The notes: generated by a model not told the origin, from the sequence alone. A DNA stretch of 47,594 bases from Streptacidiphilus pinicola (GCF_003258295.1 NZ_QKYN01000041.1:1-47594); one strand, 5' to 3'. Positions 16,745-24,764 are shown, counted from the first letter of the stretch. Numbers and translations are program-made.

Positions 16745-18155
16745 ACCGCTTGCGGGACCAGGCCAGGCCCAGCACGGCCAGGACGGCCGTCGCGCCCAGT
16801 GTCGTCGCCAACTGCACGCGGTTGCCGTGGCTCAGCAGCATCAGTGCGAGGACGGCGAGGACGCCCGCGAGGGCGACCCACGTCAGGTACGGGAAGGCCC
16901 ACACCCGTACGGTGAGCCGCTCCGGCGCCTCGCGCTCCAAGCGCCGGCGCATCCGCAGCTGGGCGACGCAGACGAAGGCCCAGACGACCAGGACCGCCGC
17001 GCCGACGGCGTTCAGCAACCAGGCGAAGACCGTCGTCGGCCACCAGAAATTGAGCAGCACCGCGAAGAAGCCGAAGGCCGAGGACGCCAGCACCGCGATC
17101 CGCGGCACGCCGCCGCTCACCCGCGCCAGCGCCTTCGGGCCGAGGCCGCGCTGGACCAGGGAGTACGCCATCCGTGACGAGCCGTAGATGTTCGCGTTCA
17201 TCGCGCTCAGCAGGGCGATCAGGACGACCACGTTCATGATCTGCGCGGCCGCCGGCACCCCGATGAGACTGAGCGTCTCGACGTACGGACCGTGCTTCAC
17301 CACGGACGGGTTGTTCCACGGCAGCAGGGTGACGATGACGGCCATCGAGCCGACGTAGAAGACGGCGATCCGCCACATCGCGGTGCGCACCGCGCTGCCG
17401 ACGCTGCGGACGGGGTCCTTGGACTCGGCCGCCGCGATGGTGACCGTCTCCAGGCCGCCGTAGGCGAAGACGGAGGCGAGCAGGCCGGTCACCAGGCCGT
17501 TGACGCCGTGGGGGAGGAAGCCGCCGTGGCCGGTCAGGTTGGTGAGGCCGGGTGCGCCCTTGCCGATGACGCCGAGGACGGCCAACACGCCCAGCACCAG
17601 GAAGCCGACGATCGCGGCGACCTTGATCGCGGCGAACCAGAACTCGAACTCGCCGAAGTTCTTCACCGCGGCCAGGTTGCTGACGCAGAAGAAGGTCATG
17701 AAGAGCGCGACCCACATCCAGGTGGGCGTGCCGGGCAGCCAGCTGGTCATGATGCCGCCGGCGCCCGTCGCCTCCGCGGAGACGCCGACGCAGAGCAGCA
17801 GCCAGAAGAGCCAGCCGGAGGTGAAGCCGGCCCAGACGCCGATCTCCTTCTCCGCGTGCACGGAGAACGAGCCGGAGGCGGGGCGCGCGGCGGACATCTC
17901 GCCGAGCATCCGCATGATGAGCATGACGAGCACGCCGGAGACGGCGAAGGCCAGCACGATGGCGGGCCCGGCGGCGGCGATGCCGGCGCCGGAGCCGACG
18001 AAGAGGCCGGCGCCGATGACGCCGCCGAGGGCGATCATCGAGAGGTGCCGCGGCCGCAGGCCGTGGGAGAGGCCCGCAGCCTGCGGCTGCTCGGTCTGCG
18101 GCGCGGTCGACGGCGCGGTCGAATGCGGGGGCTGAGGTGACGTCGTGGTGCTCAT
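16743..18155 (-). CDS. Amino acid permease (APC superfamily)
   Basis: 470 residues from ATG 18155, with AGGA close upstream. After a polar N-terminus of ~30 residues there are about 12 hydrophobic helices. The first carries GGVIGAGLFVGSG, the helix-1 substrate-binding signature of the amino acid transporter family. EMSAARPASGSF and FAYGGLETVTIAAAESKDP are also typical of the GabP/AnsP/AroP-type proteins. Transport is expected to be proton-coupled uptake of an amino acid or GABA. Substrate cannot be told from sequence. It is divergent from bioY across ~260 bases and convergent with the DsbA-fold gene. No regulator is adjacent. Confidence 0.9.
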   Translation of the reverse strand: MSTTTSPQPPHSTAPSTAPQTEQPQAAGLSHGLRPRHLSMIALGGVIGAGLFVGSGAGIAAAGPAIVLAFAVSGVLVMLIMRMLGEMSAARPASGSFSVHAEKEIGVWAGFTSGWLFWLLLCVGVSAEATGAGGIMTSWLPGTPTWMWVALFMTFFCVSNLAAVKNFGEFEFWFAAIKVAAIVGFLVLGVLAVLGVIGKGAPGLTNLTGHGGFLPHGVNGLVTGLLASVFAYGGLETVTIAAAESKDPVRSVGSAVRTAMWRIAVFYVGSMAVIVTLLPWNNPSVVKHGPYVETLSLIGVPAAAQIMNVVVLIALLSAMNANIYGSSRMAYSLVQRGLGPKALARVSGGVPRIAVLASSAFGFFAVLLNFWWPTTVFAWLLNAVGAAVLVVWAFVCVAQLRMRRRLEREAPERLTVRVWAFPYLTWVALAGVLAVLALMLLSHGNRVQLATTLGATAVLAVLGLAWSRKR

Positions 18156-18379
18156 CTGTCCTGCGGGTGGTGTTCGGATACTGAACCGGCGTGCTCAGTA
18201 TTCGGGCAATGGTGCCTGCGTCCGCAGAGAACCCGGCCCGCGCGGTCACCATGCGAACGACCGGATCACCAAGCGCAGCGCGCCGACTGCGCTCCGTTGC
18301 CGCGCAGTCGGGCTCGCCTAAGCCTTGATCTGCGGTTTTGTGGAAAGCACGCACAACGGACGGATCGTCGGGCGGATAG

Positions 18380-18395
18380 GTTCACGATCGTTCAC
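18380..18395. promoter_or_regulatory. GTTCAC direct repeat upstream of bioY
   Basis: GTTCAC-GATC-GTTCAC lies 24 bases before the bioY start, at a position suitable for an operator. Its regulator is unknown. The remainder of 18156-18418 shows no gene or obvious structure. Confidence 0.3.
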
Positions 18396-18418
18396 TCCCT
18401 CACCCACAGGAGCCCGCC

Positions 18419-19048
18419 GTGAGTCTCGCCGCACCCATCGTCCGTCCCGGGGCCGTCCTCGCCGACCTGCTGCCCGCCGCCGGGGCGACCCGCGGGCGCG
18501 CGTTGGTCCGCGACGCCGCGCTGGTCCTCGGGGGTGCCGCGCTCACCGGGCTCGCCGCCCAGCTGTCCGTGCCGATCCCCGGCTCGCCGGTGCCGGTGAC
18601 CGGACAGACGCTGGCCGCACTGCTCGTCGGCACCGCGCTCGGCGCGCGCCGCGGCGCCGCGTCGATGGCGCTCTACCTGCTGGCCGGCCTGGCGGGTGTC
18701 CCGTGGCTCGCGGGCGGTGCCTCCGGACTGAGCGTCAGCATCGGCTATGCCGTCGGCTTCGTGGTCGCGGGCGCCCTCGTCGGCGCGCTGGCCCGCCGCG
18801 GCGCGGACCGCAGCCCGCTGCGCACGGCCGGTGCGATGGTGCTCGGCAACCTCGTCATCTACGCCGTCGGCGTGCCGTGGCTGGCGGTCGCCGCGCACCT
18901 CAACCTGTCGCAGGCCGCCTCGGCCGGCCTGTACCCCTTCCTGCTGGGTGACGCAGTCAAGATCGCTCTCGCGACGGGTCTGCTGCCCGCCGCCTGGAGG
19001 CTCGCAGGTCACCCCGCCTCGGCGGGCCGGGGCTCGCACGAGGGCTGA
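18419..19048 (+). CDS. bioY: Biotin transporter BioY (S component)
   Basis: 209 residues from GTG 18419, with CAGGAG six bases upstream. The core from ~35 has about six hydrophobic helices and BioY hallmarks: QLSVPIPGSPVPVTGQTL near the first loop, GTALGARRGAASMALYLLAGLAGVP, then GYAVGF and a late FLLGDAVKIALATGLLP with the Asp-x-x-Lys pair. BioY binds biotin in the membrane, alone or with an ECF ATPase module. No bioM/bioN (EcfA/T) genes are adjacent, so it works alone or with a shared module. It stands as a single gene between the permease and rpiB. Confidence 0.93.
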   Translation: MSLAAPIVRPGAVLADLLPAAGATRGRALVRDAALVLGGAALTGLAAQLSVPIPGSPVPVTGQTLAALLVGTALGARRGAASMALYLLAGLAGVPWLAGGASGLSVSIGYAVGFVVAGALVGALARRGADRSPLRTAGAMVLGNLVIYAVGVPWLAVAAHLNLSQAASAGLYPFLLGDAVKIALATGLLPAAWRLAGHPASAGRGSHEG

Positions 19049-19072
19049 CGCGCCGGGCGGCGGCCGGGCTGA

Positions 19073-19078
19073 CATAAT
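19073..19078 (+). promoter_or_regulatory. -10 box of a probable leaderless rpiB mRNA
   Basis: CATAAT lies exactly six bases before ATG 19085, and no Shine-Dalgarno is present. Confidence 0.5.
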
Positions 19079-19084
19079 CGCGCC

Positions 19085-19570
19085 ATGCGCGTCTACCTGG
19101 GATCCGACCACGCCGGTTTCGAGCTCAAGCAGCACTTCGTGAAGTGGCTGACCGAGGCCGGGCACGAGCCGATCGACTGCGGCCCGCACATCTACGACGC
19201 CGACGACGACTACCCGCCGTTCTGCCTGCGGGCCGCCGAGCGCACCGCCGCGGACCCGGAGGCGCTCGGCGTCGTCATCGGCGGCAGCGGCAACGGCGAG
19301 GCCATCGCCGCCAACAAGGTCAAGGGCGTTCGCGCCGCGCTGGCCTGGAGCGTGGACACGGCCAAGCTGGGCCGCGAGCACAACAACGCCAACGTCGTCT
19401 CCATCGGCGGCCGGATGCACAGCCTCGAGGACGCCACCTCCTTCCTGGAGGCCTTCCTCGCCACGCCGTTCTCCGAGGGCGAGCGGCACATCCGCCGCAT
19501 CGACATGCTGACGGAGTACGAGATGACCGGCGAGCTGCCGCCCGTCCCGGCCCACCACCCGCAGGGCTGA
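19085..19570 (+). CDS. rpiB: Ribose-5-phosphate isomerase B
   Basis: 161 residues from ATG 19085. The start MRVYLGSDHAGFELK is the substrate-binding strand of RpiB/LacAB sugar isomerases. IGGSGNGEAIAANKVKGVRA forms the phosphate/anion loop, with Ser and Gly as in mycobacterial RpiB, which uses Glu rather than Cys as base; a Glu is present in GNGE. REHNNANV and GRMHS complete the site. It interconverts ribose-5-phosphate and ribulose-5-phosphate in the pentose phosphate pathway. The next gene (nei) begins 11 bases after the stop. The same rpiB-nei pair occurs as Rv2465c-Rv2464c in M. tuberculosis. Confidence 0.95.
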   Translation: MRVYLGSDHAGFELKQHFVKWLTEAGHEPIDCGPHIYDADDDYPPFCLRAAERTAADPEALGVVIGGSGNGEAIAANKVKGVRAALAWSVDTAKLGREHNNANVVSIGGRMHSLEDATSFLEAFLATPFSEGERHIRRIDMLTEYEMTGELPPVPAHHPQG

Positions 19571-19581
19571 CGCCGCAGCCG

Positions 19582-20388
19582 ATGCCCGAGGGTCACACCA
19601 TCCACCGACTGGCCGCCGAATACCACCGGGTGTTCGGCGGCCAGGCTGTTGGCGTCTCCAGTCCGCAGGGCCCGTTCGCCGAGGCCGCGGCGCGGTTGGA
19701 CGGCCGCGAGCTGACCGGGACCGACGCCAAGGGCAAGCACCTCTTCCTCGGCTTCGCCGGGGCCGGCTGGGTGCACATCCATCTCGGCCTCTACGGCAAG
19801 GTCTTCTGGGGCCACGGCCCGGTGCCCGAGCCGGTCGGCCAGGTCCGGCTGCGGCTCGCCACCGACGACGCCCACGCGGACCTGCGCGGGCCCACGAAGT
19901 GCGCGCTGATCACCCCCGGCGAGAAGCTGGAGGTCGAGGCGCGGCTCGGCCCCGACCCGCTGCGCGCGGAGGAGACCGGCGACGCCGCGTGGAAGCGGAT
20001 CAGCGGCAGCCGCACCACGGTGGCCGCGTTGCTGATGGACCAGAAGGTCCTCTCCGGCGTCGGCAACGTCTACCGCGCCGAGGTGCTGTTCCGTCAGGGC
20101 ATCGACCCGCACCGCGCGGGCCGCAGCCTGCGGCGCGCCGAATGGGACGCGATCTGGGACGACCTGCGCCCGCTGATGCGCGAGGGCGTCCGCCTGAACC
20201 GCATCGACACCGTCCGTCCCGAGCACACGCCCGAGGCGATGGGCCGCCCGCCCCGCGTCGACGACCACGGCGGCGAGGTCTACGTCTACCGCCGCGCAGG
20301 TCAACCCTGCCTGGTCTGCGGCACGGAGGTCCGCACCGAGGAGCACGCGGCCCGCAACCTCTTCTGGTGCCCCCGCTGCCAGGCCTGA
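19582..20388 (+). CDS. nei: Fpg/Nei family DNA glycosylase (Nei1-like endonuclease VIII)
   Basis: 268 residues from ATG 19582. The start MPEGHTIHRL supplies the catalytic Pro2 (Schiff base nucleophile after Met removal) and Glu3. HIHLGLYGK carries the conserved family segment. The H2TH region includes DQKVLSGVGNVYRAEVLF. A C-terminal zinc finger CLVC-x16-CPRC closes the protein. The enzyme removes oxidised bases and cleaves the AP site by beta/delta elimination. The opening matches mycobacterial Nei1 (Rv2464c) as I recall it. It is probably cotranscribed with rpiB. There is no strong ribosome site, so translation may be coupled through the 11-base gap. Confidence 0.94.
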   Translation: MPEGHTIHRLAAEYHRVFGGQAVGVSSPQGPFAEAAARLDGRELTGTDAKGKHLFLGFAGAGWVHIHLGLYGKVFWGHGPVPEPVGQVRLRLATDDAHADLRGPTKCALITPGEKLEVEARLGPDPLRAEETGDAAWKRISGSRTTVAALLMDQKVLSGVGNVYRAEVLFRQGIDPHRAGRSLRRAEWDAIWDDLRPLMREGVRLNRIDTVRPEHTPEAMGRPPRVDDHGGEVYVYRRAGQPCLVCGTEVRTEEHAARNLFWCPRCQA

Positions 20389-20465
20389 GCGCACCCAGGT
20401 ACGACGTCGGGAGTCGGACCGTGGTCCGACGCGGGGGGCACGAGCAGCTGTCTACCGTTTCGGTC

Positions 20466-21012
20466 ATGAACCCCCCGCGACCGCCCCTGCTCAGACGGCT
20501 GACACCCCGCCACCGGATCGCGCTCGACTGCGCCGTGGCCGTCCTTGCGTGCCTCGTCTCCCTCCGGGGACGAGGCATGCTGGAGGGTCCGCCGTGGAGC
20601 GTCACCCTCGCCGTGCTGCTCGGCACGGGCGCGATCGCCACCCGGCGGCTCTGGCCGGAACCGATGCTGATCTGGGGCGCGTTGCTGCTGGCCCTGACGA
20701 CGGCACTGACGATCTTCGTGCTGCAGCTGGTCGCGCTCGCCTTCGTGCTGTACCTGGCGGCGCAGCGGCTGCCGCTGCGGGAGTCCGCGTGGCTGCTCGC
20801 CGGCACGTTGGCGATCGCGGCCACCGGACTGACGGGGCATCTGTCGTTCCGACCGCACCGGGCGGTCTTCTCCAGTCCCGGGCCGGCGCTCGCGCAGCTC
20901 AGCCTCGCCGCCGCAGCCTGGGCGCTCGGCCTGGTGGTCGGGCAGCAGCGTCGCTACGCGGCCGTGCTGCGGGACCGGACAGCGCAGCGCGCGGCGGCCG
21001 AAGTCGCGGAGG
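20466..21012 (+). pseudogene. Truncated sensor histidine kinase (membrane domain only)
   Basis: The reading from ATG 20466 (MNPPRPPLLRRL) gives four to five hydrophobic helices, ending in GLVVGQQRRYAAVLRDRTAQRAAAE. This is the membrane part and linker start of a NarL-group sensor kinase. Where the dimerisation helix (ERLRIARELHD) should follow, the frame runs into unrelated sequence with biased composition on the wrong positions. It stays open by chance to 21320 across an opposite-strand gene. The catalytic ATPase domain is absent. The junction near 21010 meets the tail of a response regulator in another frame. A deletion that fused the two ends of an operon explains this best. Confidence 0.7.
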
Positions 21013-21108
21013 CTGACCAAGCTGGCCGCCCGCGACCGCGCCCAACTCGTGATCGCGGCCTACGAGTCCGGCCTGGTCAGCCCCGGCGGTCGGGCTACGA
21101 CGAGGTGA
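21013..21108 (+). pseudogene. C-terminal remnant of a LuxR/NarL-type response regulator
   Basis: In frame 1 the DNA reads LTKLAARDRAQLVIAAYESG then LVSPGG and a stop at 21106. This is the recognisable end of the helix-turn-helix domain of NarL/FixJ response regulators. There is no start, receiver domain or DNA-recognition helix upstream; the preceding bases belong to the truncated kinase. Its end overlaps the stop of the opposite-strand gene by 14 bases. Confidence 0.7.
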
Positions 21109-21634
21109 AGGAGAGCACCAGCGCCATCAGGCCGAACACGCCGGCGCCGGTGCACAGCGCGAAGACCGCGAACCCGAGCCGGCCCGCGGCCCGTGCGGCG
21201 CGTGGGCTGTCGGCGGCGCGGCGGCCCAGCAGGGCGGAGGGCAGCGAGCAGGTCAGCATCAGCGCGAACAGGATCAGCGCGAGCCAGCCCACCGAGTGCG
21301 CGAGGCTGATCGGGCCGTAGTCCCCGGCTCCCCGGCGGTCCACGTCCAGCTTCTTGCCCGCCGCCGGACGCGCGGAGGTCGCGACGGACGCCCCCGGGTC
21401 GGTCACCGACCCGTCCGTGGCACGGAACACACCGACGCAACCGTCGACGCCCGCGGGCTGCCCGCAGGAGACCACCGTCAGCGTCCCCGGCGTCCCGGCC
21501 AGCCCGGCGGCGTACGCGCCGCGGTAGCCGCCCAGCACGAGCAGCCCCAGCCCGATGACGGAGATCACGAGCAGCAGCGGCAGGCCGGCCCTCACCTGTG
21601 CCGGACGGGCCGTCCGGTCGGTCGCGGTAGACAT
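21095..21634 (-). CDS. Hypothetical membrane protein with extracytoplasmic Cys pair
   Basis: 179 residues from ATG 21634. A first hydrophobic segment (about 17-42) is followed by an ~65-residue external loop with two Cys (VVSCGQPAGVDGCVG) and polar, Gly/Pro-rich sequence. Two more hydrophobic segments follow (about 112-133 and 150-177), separated by a basic cytoplasmic loop (LLGRRAADSPRAARAAGR). The family is not recognised. It is divergent from the SpoIIE-type phosphatase and ends inside the response-regulator remnant, so the deletion that made the remnant reached its 3' side without truncating it. Confidence 0.65.
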   Translation of the reverse strand: MSTATDRTARPAQVRAGLPLLLVISVIGLGLLVLGGYRGAYAAGLAGTPGTLTVVSCGQPAGVDGCVGVFRATDGSVTDPGASVATSARPAAGKKLDVDRRGAGDYGPISLAHSVGWLALILFALMLTCSLPSALLGRRAADSPRAARAAGRLGFAVFALCTGAGVFGLMALVLSFTSS

Positions 21635-21770
21635 GCGCCGACGCTATCCCGAACCAGGTGCGGAACGGTCATCAGGGCCACCTACCCGCGGGGGCGCGAG
21701 GCACGCGCAATTTGGCGCGATCGTTGCAGCGCGCATCCGCGACACGTCGACGGGTGGCCGGGACGCTCGG

Positions 21771-21776
21771 TAGGGT
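21771..21776 (+). promoter_or_regulatory. -10 box upstream of the SpoIIE-type phosphatase
   Basis: TAGGGT lies nine bases before ATG 21786, so the transcript would have almost no leader. No Shine-Dalgarno is seen. Confidence 0.4.
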
Positions 21777-21785
21777 CTCCGGAAC

Positions 21786-22946
21786 ATGGCACGCCGCGAC
21801 GCCGGGGGACACCCGGACGACACCCCTGTGGTCCGCCTGCGCCGGGCGCAGCTGCGGGCCTGGCGAGGGGTGCGCCGGGCCGCCGTCGACTACTTCCGTG
21901 GTGACGGCGCCGACTGGATCGCCTTCGTCGTGCTGCTGATTTTCGTGCCGTTGCTCACGTTGGCCACCGTCTCGCTGCCGATGTGGTTCCCGCCGACGGC
22001 GCTGGTGCTGCCGGTGATCTCCGGTGCGCTGCTGCTGCGCCCCAGCAGTCTGGTGCTGCTCTACGCCGCCACGGCCTCCGCCCTCGCCGTCGAAGGCGTG
22101 CTGCTCGGGCCGTCCGGCAGCGGCGACCCCGCGCGGGTGACACCCGGCTGTGTGCTGACGGTCGGCGCGGTCGCGGCCGTCGGGCTGGTGCTGGCGCAGT
22201 TCCGCAGCCGCGTCGGGGTGCCCTGGCGGCGCGGCGGCTCGATGCTGTTCGACCTGCGCGAGCGGCTCAAGGTGCAGAGCCGGATCCCGGCCCTCCCGGC
22301 CGGCTGGTACGTCGAGATGGCGCTGCGGCCCGCCGGCGGCCAGTCCTTCTCCGGCGACTTCGTCGTGGCCGCCCGCACCGGCACCGGCAAGCGGGTGCTG
22401 GAGGCGGTGCTCGCGGACGTCTCCGGCAAGGGCATGGACGCCGGCTCGCGTGCCCTGCTGCTCTCCGGGGCGTTCGGCGGACTGCTCGGTTCGCTGCCCC
22501 CGCACGACTTCCTCCCGGCCGCCAACGGCTACCTGCTGCGCCAGGGTTGGGAGGAGGGCTTCGCCAGCGCCGTGCACCTGGTGCTGGACCTCGACACCGG
22601 CGAGTACGAGCTGCTGTCGGCCGGCCACCTGCCGGGCATGCAGCGGGTGCACGGCACCGGCCGTTGGGAGACCAAGGAGGCCGAGGGCCCGCTGCTCGGC
22701 ATCTACGACGGCGCCAAGTTCGAGGGCGTACGCGGGGTGTTGGCCCACGGCGACGTGCTGATGCTGTGCACGGACGGCATGGTCGAGGCACCCGGCCGGG
22801 ACCTCTCCGAGGGCATGGACCGCCTCATGGGAGAGGCCGACCGCCTGGTGGGCAGCGCCTTCGCCGGCTCCGCCTGGCGGCTGATCGAGCGCGTCGCCAA
22901 GGACCGCAGCGACGACCGCGCCCTCCTGCTCCTCTGGCGCGAATAG
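21786..22946 (+). CDS. Membrane PP2C-type phosphatase of the SpoIIE family
   Basis: 386 residues from ATG 21786. A basic N-terminus precedes about four hydrophobic helices (about 45-140). The PP2C/SpoIIE domain fills ~165-385: SFSGDFVVA (metal-binding Asp), LADVSGKGMDAG (second metal Asp), SAGHLPGM, CTDGMVEAPG and a final DDRALLLL. These cover the four metal-site motifs, so it should be active. Such phosphatases dephosphorylate anti-sigma-factor antagonists in partner-switching pathways. No STAS or RsbW-type gene is nearby, so the target is unknown. A start nine bases after a -10 box suggests a near-leaderless mRNA. Confidence 0.9.
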   Translation: MARRDAGGHPDDTPVVRLRRAQLRAWRGVRRAAVDYFRGDGADWIAFVVLLIFVPLLTLATVSLPMWFPPTALVLPVISGALLLRPSSLVLLYAATASALAVEGVLLGPSGSGDPARVTPGCVLTVGAVAAVGLVLAQFRSRVGVPWRRGGSMLFDLRERLKVQSRIPALPAGWYVEMALRPAGGQSFSGDFVVAARTGTGKRVLEAVLADVSGKGMDAGSRALLLSGAFGGLLGSLPPHDFLPAANGYLLRQGWEEGFASAVHLVLDLDTGEYELLSAGHLPGMQRVHGTGRWETKEAEGPLLGIYDGAKFEGVRGVLAHGDVLMLCTDGMVEAPGRDLSEGMDRLMGEADRLVGSAFAGSAWRLIERVAKDRSDDRALLLLWRE

Positions 22947-23006
22947 GCGTATCCCAGGGCGCACTTGTACCATCCGTCACACGATCTTCGGACAATCTCG
23001 GCTGAT

Positions 23007-23027
23007 AGTGCACTCCGGCAGTGCACT
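23007..23027. promoter_or_regulatory. Inverted repeat, possible operator
   Basis: AGTGCAC-TCCGGCA-GTGCACT has perfect 7-bp arms and lies about 165 bases before the small membrane gene. The rest of 22947-23192 shows no gene. Confidence 0.3.
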
Positions 23028-23192
23028 GTGAGCCAGAACCGCTTTACGGAGCCCGTTGATCCGGAGAGACTGACTAAGCGGGCGAGCGTGAGCTGGGGGT
23101 GATGCCGTGGTGACGCGGTGTGGCTCCGGCGCCGGGCGTCCCTCAGCTGTTGACGTAGCCGTCGTCACGCTCGAAGCGAGGAAGTGGGGCCC

Positions 23193-23390
23193 GTGACAAC
23201 CTTCTCCATCTCCGCTGTGGTCCTGTTGGGGATTCTGCTCATCGTGTTCATCAGGAACAAGAGCATGAAACTGGGCTACACGGTTCTGGCCATACTCTTC
23301 GGCTTCTTCTTGGCGAAGACTTCGGCGGCGGCCCCCATCCAGACCTTCCTCACCCAGATCGCCAACACGGTCAACCAGATCACGCACTGA
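23193..23390 (+). CDS. Small two-helix membrane protein
   Basis: 65 residues. GTG 23193 is preferred over GTG 23184 because GAGGAAG lies at a better distance. Two hydrophobic stretches (about 5-20, AVVLLGILLIVFI; about 27-45, LGYTVLAILFGFFLAKT) flank a basic turn RNKSMK. An amphipathic end follows (IQTFLTQIANTVNQI). G+C is about 56 percent by hand count, far below its neighbours. I recall similar small membrane proteins on actinomycete plasmids and integrative elements, so transfer is possible. The function is unknown. Confidence 0.65.
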   Translation: MTTFSISAVVLLGILLIVFIRNKSMKLGYTVLAILFGFFLAKTSAAAPIQTFLTQIANTVNQITH

Positions 23391-23414
23391 CCACCTGAGC
23401 AGCGGTCAGAGCGG

Positions 23415-24209
23415 TCAGAGCAGCCGGCGCAGCAGGGCCATGGGCGCGGGCGACTGACTCCGCGTCCGTGCGCCCGCAGGGGGCGCCGGAACGGAGGGCG
23501 TCGCCGTCGGCGCGGCTTCTGCGTCCCGCAACGCGTCCGGGTCCCGGGTGAGCAGCAGGAAGCACCGCGCCCAGGCGAGGTGCTGCCCGCGCGGCCAGCC
23601 GAGCGCCCGCAGCGCGGCGGAGGCGGCGGGCGCCGGCTCGCCGTCGACGCGTACCTCGGCGACCTCGTCGCCCTCGCGTCCCCCGAAGAAGACCCGCACC
23701 CCGTGCAGCGAGTGCGCGCCCAGGTGCGGCAGCACCTCCGCGGCGAGCGCGGGCAGCAGGTGGTTGCCCTCCACCCAGGCACTGAGCGGCTCGCTGCGGA
23801 AGCCGAAGACCGCCGCCGGGCCCTGCACCGAATGCCATTCGGGCACCCCCGCGGGCACCCCGGGCGGAAAGACGTCACCGTGCACGCCGCGCCGCTCCAG
23901 CAGCTCGACGACCGCGCCGGCGGTCGTGGTGCGCCACATCCGGACGCCGTTCTCCAGCCGCTGCTCCTCGGTGCGGCCCAGCCCGCTCACGCAGTCCCAG
24001 ACGACCGGCCCCTCGCCGTCGCCCAGCCGCAGCACGTAGCCGAGGTCGAGGTGCGGGGCGGAGCCGGGATCGCGGTGCTCGCGCACGGCCACGGCGGTGC
24101 TCCCGGGGCCGCGCACGACCTGCTCCTCGACCCGGAACCGGCGCCCGAGCGCGGCCATCTCCCGCACCACGCTGCGCCGAATCACGTCCAGCCGCTGCTC
24201 GGCCCGCAC
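23415..24209 (-). CDS. Hypothetical cytoplasmic protein (DUF6348-like)
   Basis: 264 residues from GTG 24209, preceded by GAGAGGCGG. No signal peptide or membrane span is seen. Residues ~1-210 look like a compact mixed fold with LDLGYVLRLGDGEGPVVWDCVSG, LLERRGVHGDVFPP and WHSVQGPAAVFGF. These recall the DUF6348 type of streptomycete proteins, a tentative memory-based match. The C-terminal ~35 residues are Ala/Pro/Thr-rich and look disordered (TATPSVPAPPAG), ending LLRRLL. Such proteins are often near secreted toxins or phage-like genes, but nothing here supports a function. It is followed on the same strand, upstream, by tRNA-Gly with its own terminator, so it is transcribed separately. Confidence 0.6.
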   Translation of the reverse strand: MRAEQRLDVIRRSVVREMAALGRRFRVEEQVVRGPGSTAVAVREHRDPGSAPHLDLGYVLRLGDGEGPVVWDCVSGLGRTEEQRLENGVRMWRTTTAGAVVELLERRGVHGDVFPPGVPAGVPEWHSVQGPAAVFGFRSEPLSAWVEGNHLLPALAAEVLPHLGAHSLHGVRVFFGGREGDEVAEVRVDGEPAPAASAALRALGWPRGQHLAWARCFLLLTRDPDALRDAEAAPTATPSVPAPPAGARTRSQSPAPMALLRRLL

Positions 24210-24352
24210 CCTGCCGCCTCTCGTGAAGCCCCTGTGAAGCCGCGCTGAGCGTACCGCGCATACGTCCCCACGGACCCTGATGGAGCGCTAAGGTCTGCCC
24301 CCACTCCCGGGGCCGCCCCCGGGTGGGCGCCGAACGCCGCCGGAACGCAGAA

Positions 24353-24391
24353 CGGCCCCAGCTCTGCGACCGAGTCGCTGAGCTGGGGCCG
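24353..24391 (-). terminator. Terminator of tRNA-Gly
   Basis: A 12-bp stem (CGGCCCCAGCTC) with a T-T mismatch continues into 5 bp (GCGAC/GTCGC) and a 3-base loop. It starts 9 bases beyond the 3' end of the tRNA. Confidence 0.75.
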
Positions 24392-24400
24392 GACTGTTGG

Positions 24401-24471
24401 AGCGGGCGACGGGAATCGAACCCGCGTAGCTAGTTTGGAAGACTAGGGCTCTACCATTGAGCTACGCCCGC
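24401..24471 (-). tRNA. tRNA-Gly (anticodon UCC)
   Basis: On the minus strand the 7-bp acceptor stem is GCGGGCG/CGCCCGC, with discriminator U at 24401. The D arm AGCTCAATGGTAGAGC, the anticodon arm with TCC (complement of 24437-24439) and the T arm GGGTTCGATTCCC are present. The length is 71 bases and CCA is not encoded. A possible -10 (TACCCT) lies on the minus strand at 24491-24496. Confidence 0.96.
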
Positions 24472-24525
24472 GGGGCTTGCGCCGGGGATCAGGGTAGCGG
24501 ACGCAGGCCGCCGGATGCACACCAC

Positions 24526-24553
24526 TTGACCTGGGCGGCGTCGAAGCAGAATT
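24526..24553 (+). promoter_or_regulatory. Candidate promoter of tRNA-Pro
   Basis: TTGACC (24526-24531), a 16-base spacer and AGAATT (24548-24553) lie about 50 bases before the mature 5' end. Confidence 0.35.
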
Positions 24554-24602
24554 CGCATGGGTGGCGCCCGTGCAGCATGTACGCTACGTCTCGCGAGACG
24601 AA

Positions 24603-24679
24603 CGGGGTGTGGCGCAGTTTGGTAGCGCGTCCGCTTTGGGAGCGGAAGGTCGTCGGTTCGAATCCGGTCACCCCGACCA
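24603..24679 (+). tRNA. tRNA-Pro (anticodon UGG), CCA encoded
   Basis: The acceptor stem is CGGGGTG/CACCCCG with discriminator A at 24676 and encoded CCA at 24677-24679. The D arm is GGCGCAGTTTGGTAGCGC. The anticodon stem TCCGC/GCGGA encloses loop TTTGGGA with TGG at 24637-24639. The T arm is GTCGGTTCGAATCCGGT. It is divergent from tRNA-Gly. Confidence 0.96.
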
Positions 24680-24758
24680 TTCACGGGCGAACGCACCCGT
24701 CCTGAGCTGCGAGAACAGCGGCCGGGGCCGTCGGGGCGAAGGCTGATTGTGGTACCGG

Positions 24759-24764
24759 TAGGAT
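24759..24764 (+). promoter_or_regulatory. Candidate -10 element of tig
   Basis: TAGGAT lies 168 bases before the tig start, with no clear -35. The long leader 24770-24932 has no recognisable riboswitch. Confidence 0.3.

Noticed and set aside
21013-21320. C-terminal half of the kinase-frame ORF as a real domain
   Set aside because: It is read across the opposite-strand membrane gene, and its codon bias is wrong for the plus frame.
24401-24679. tRNA pair as the attachment site of an integrated element
   Set aside because: No integrase gene and no repeated tRNA 3' end were found within the window.
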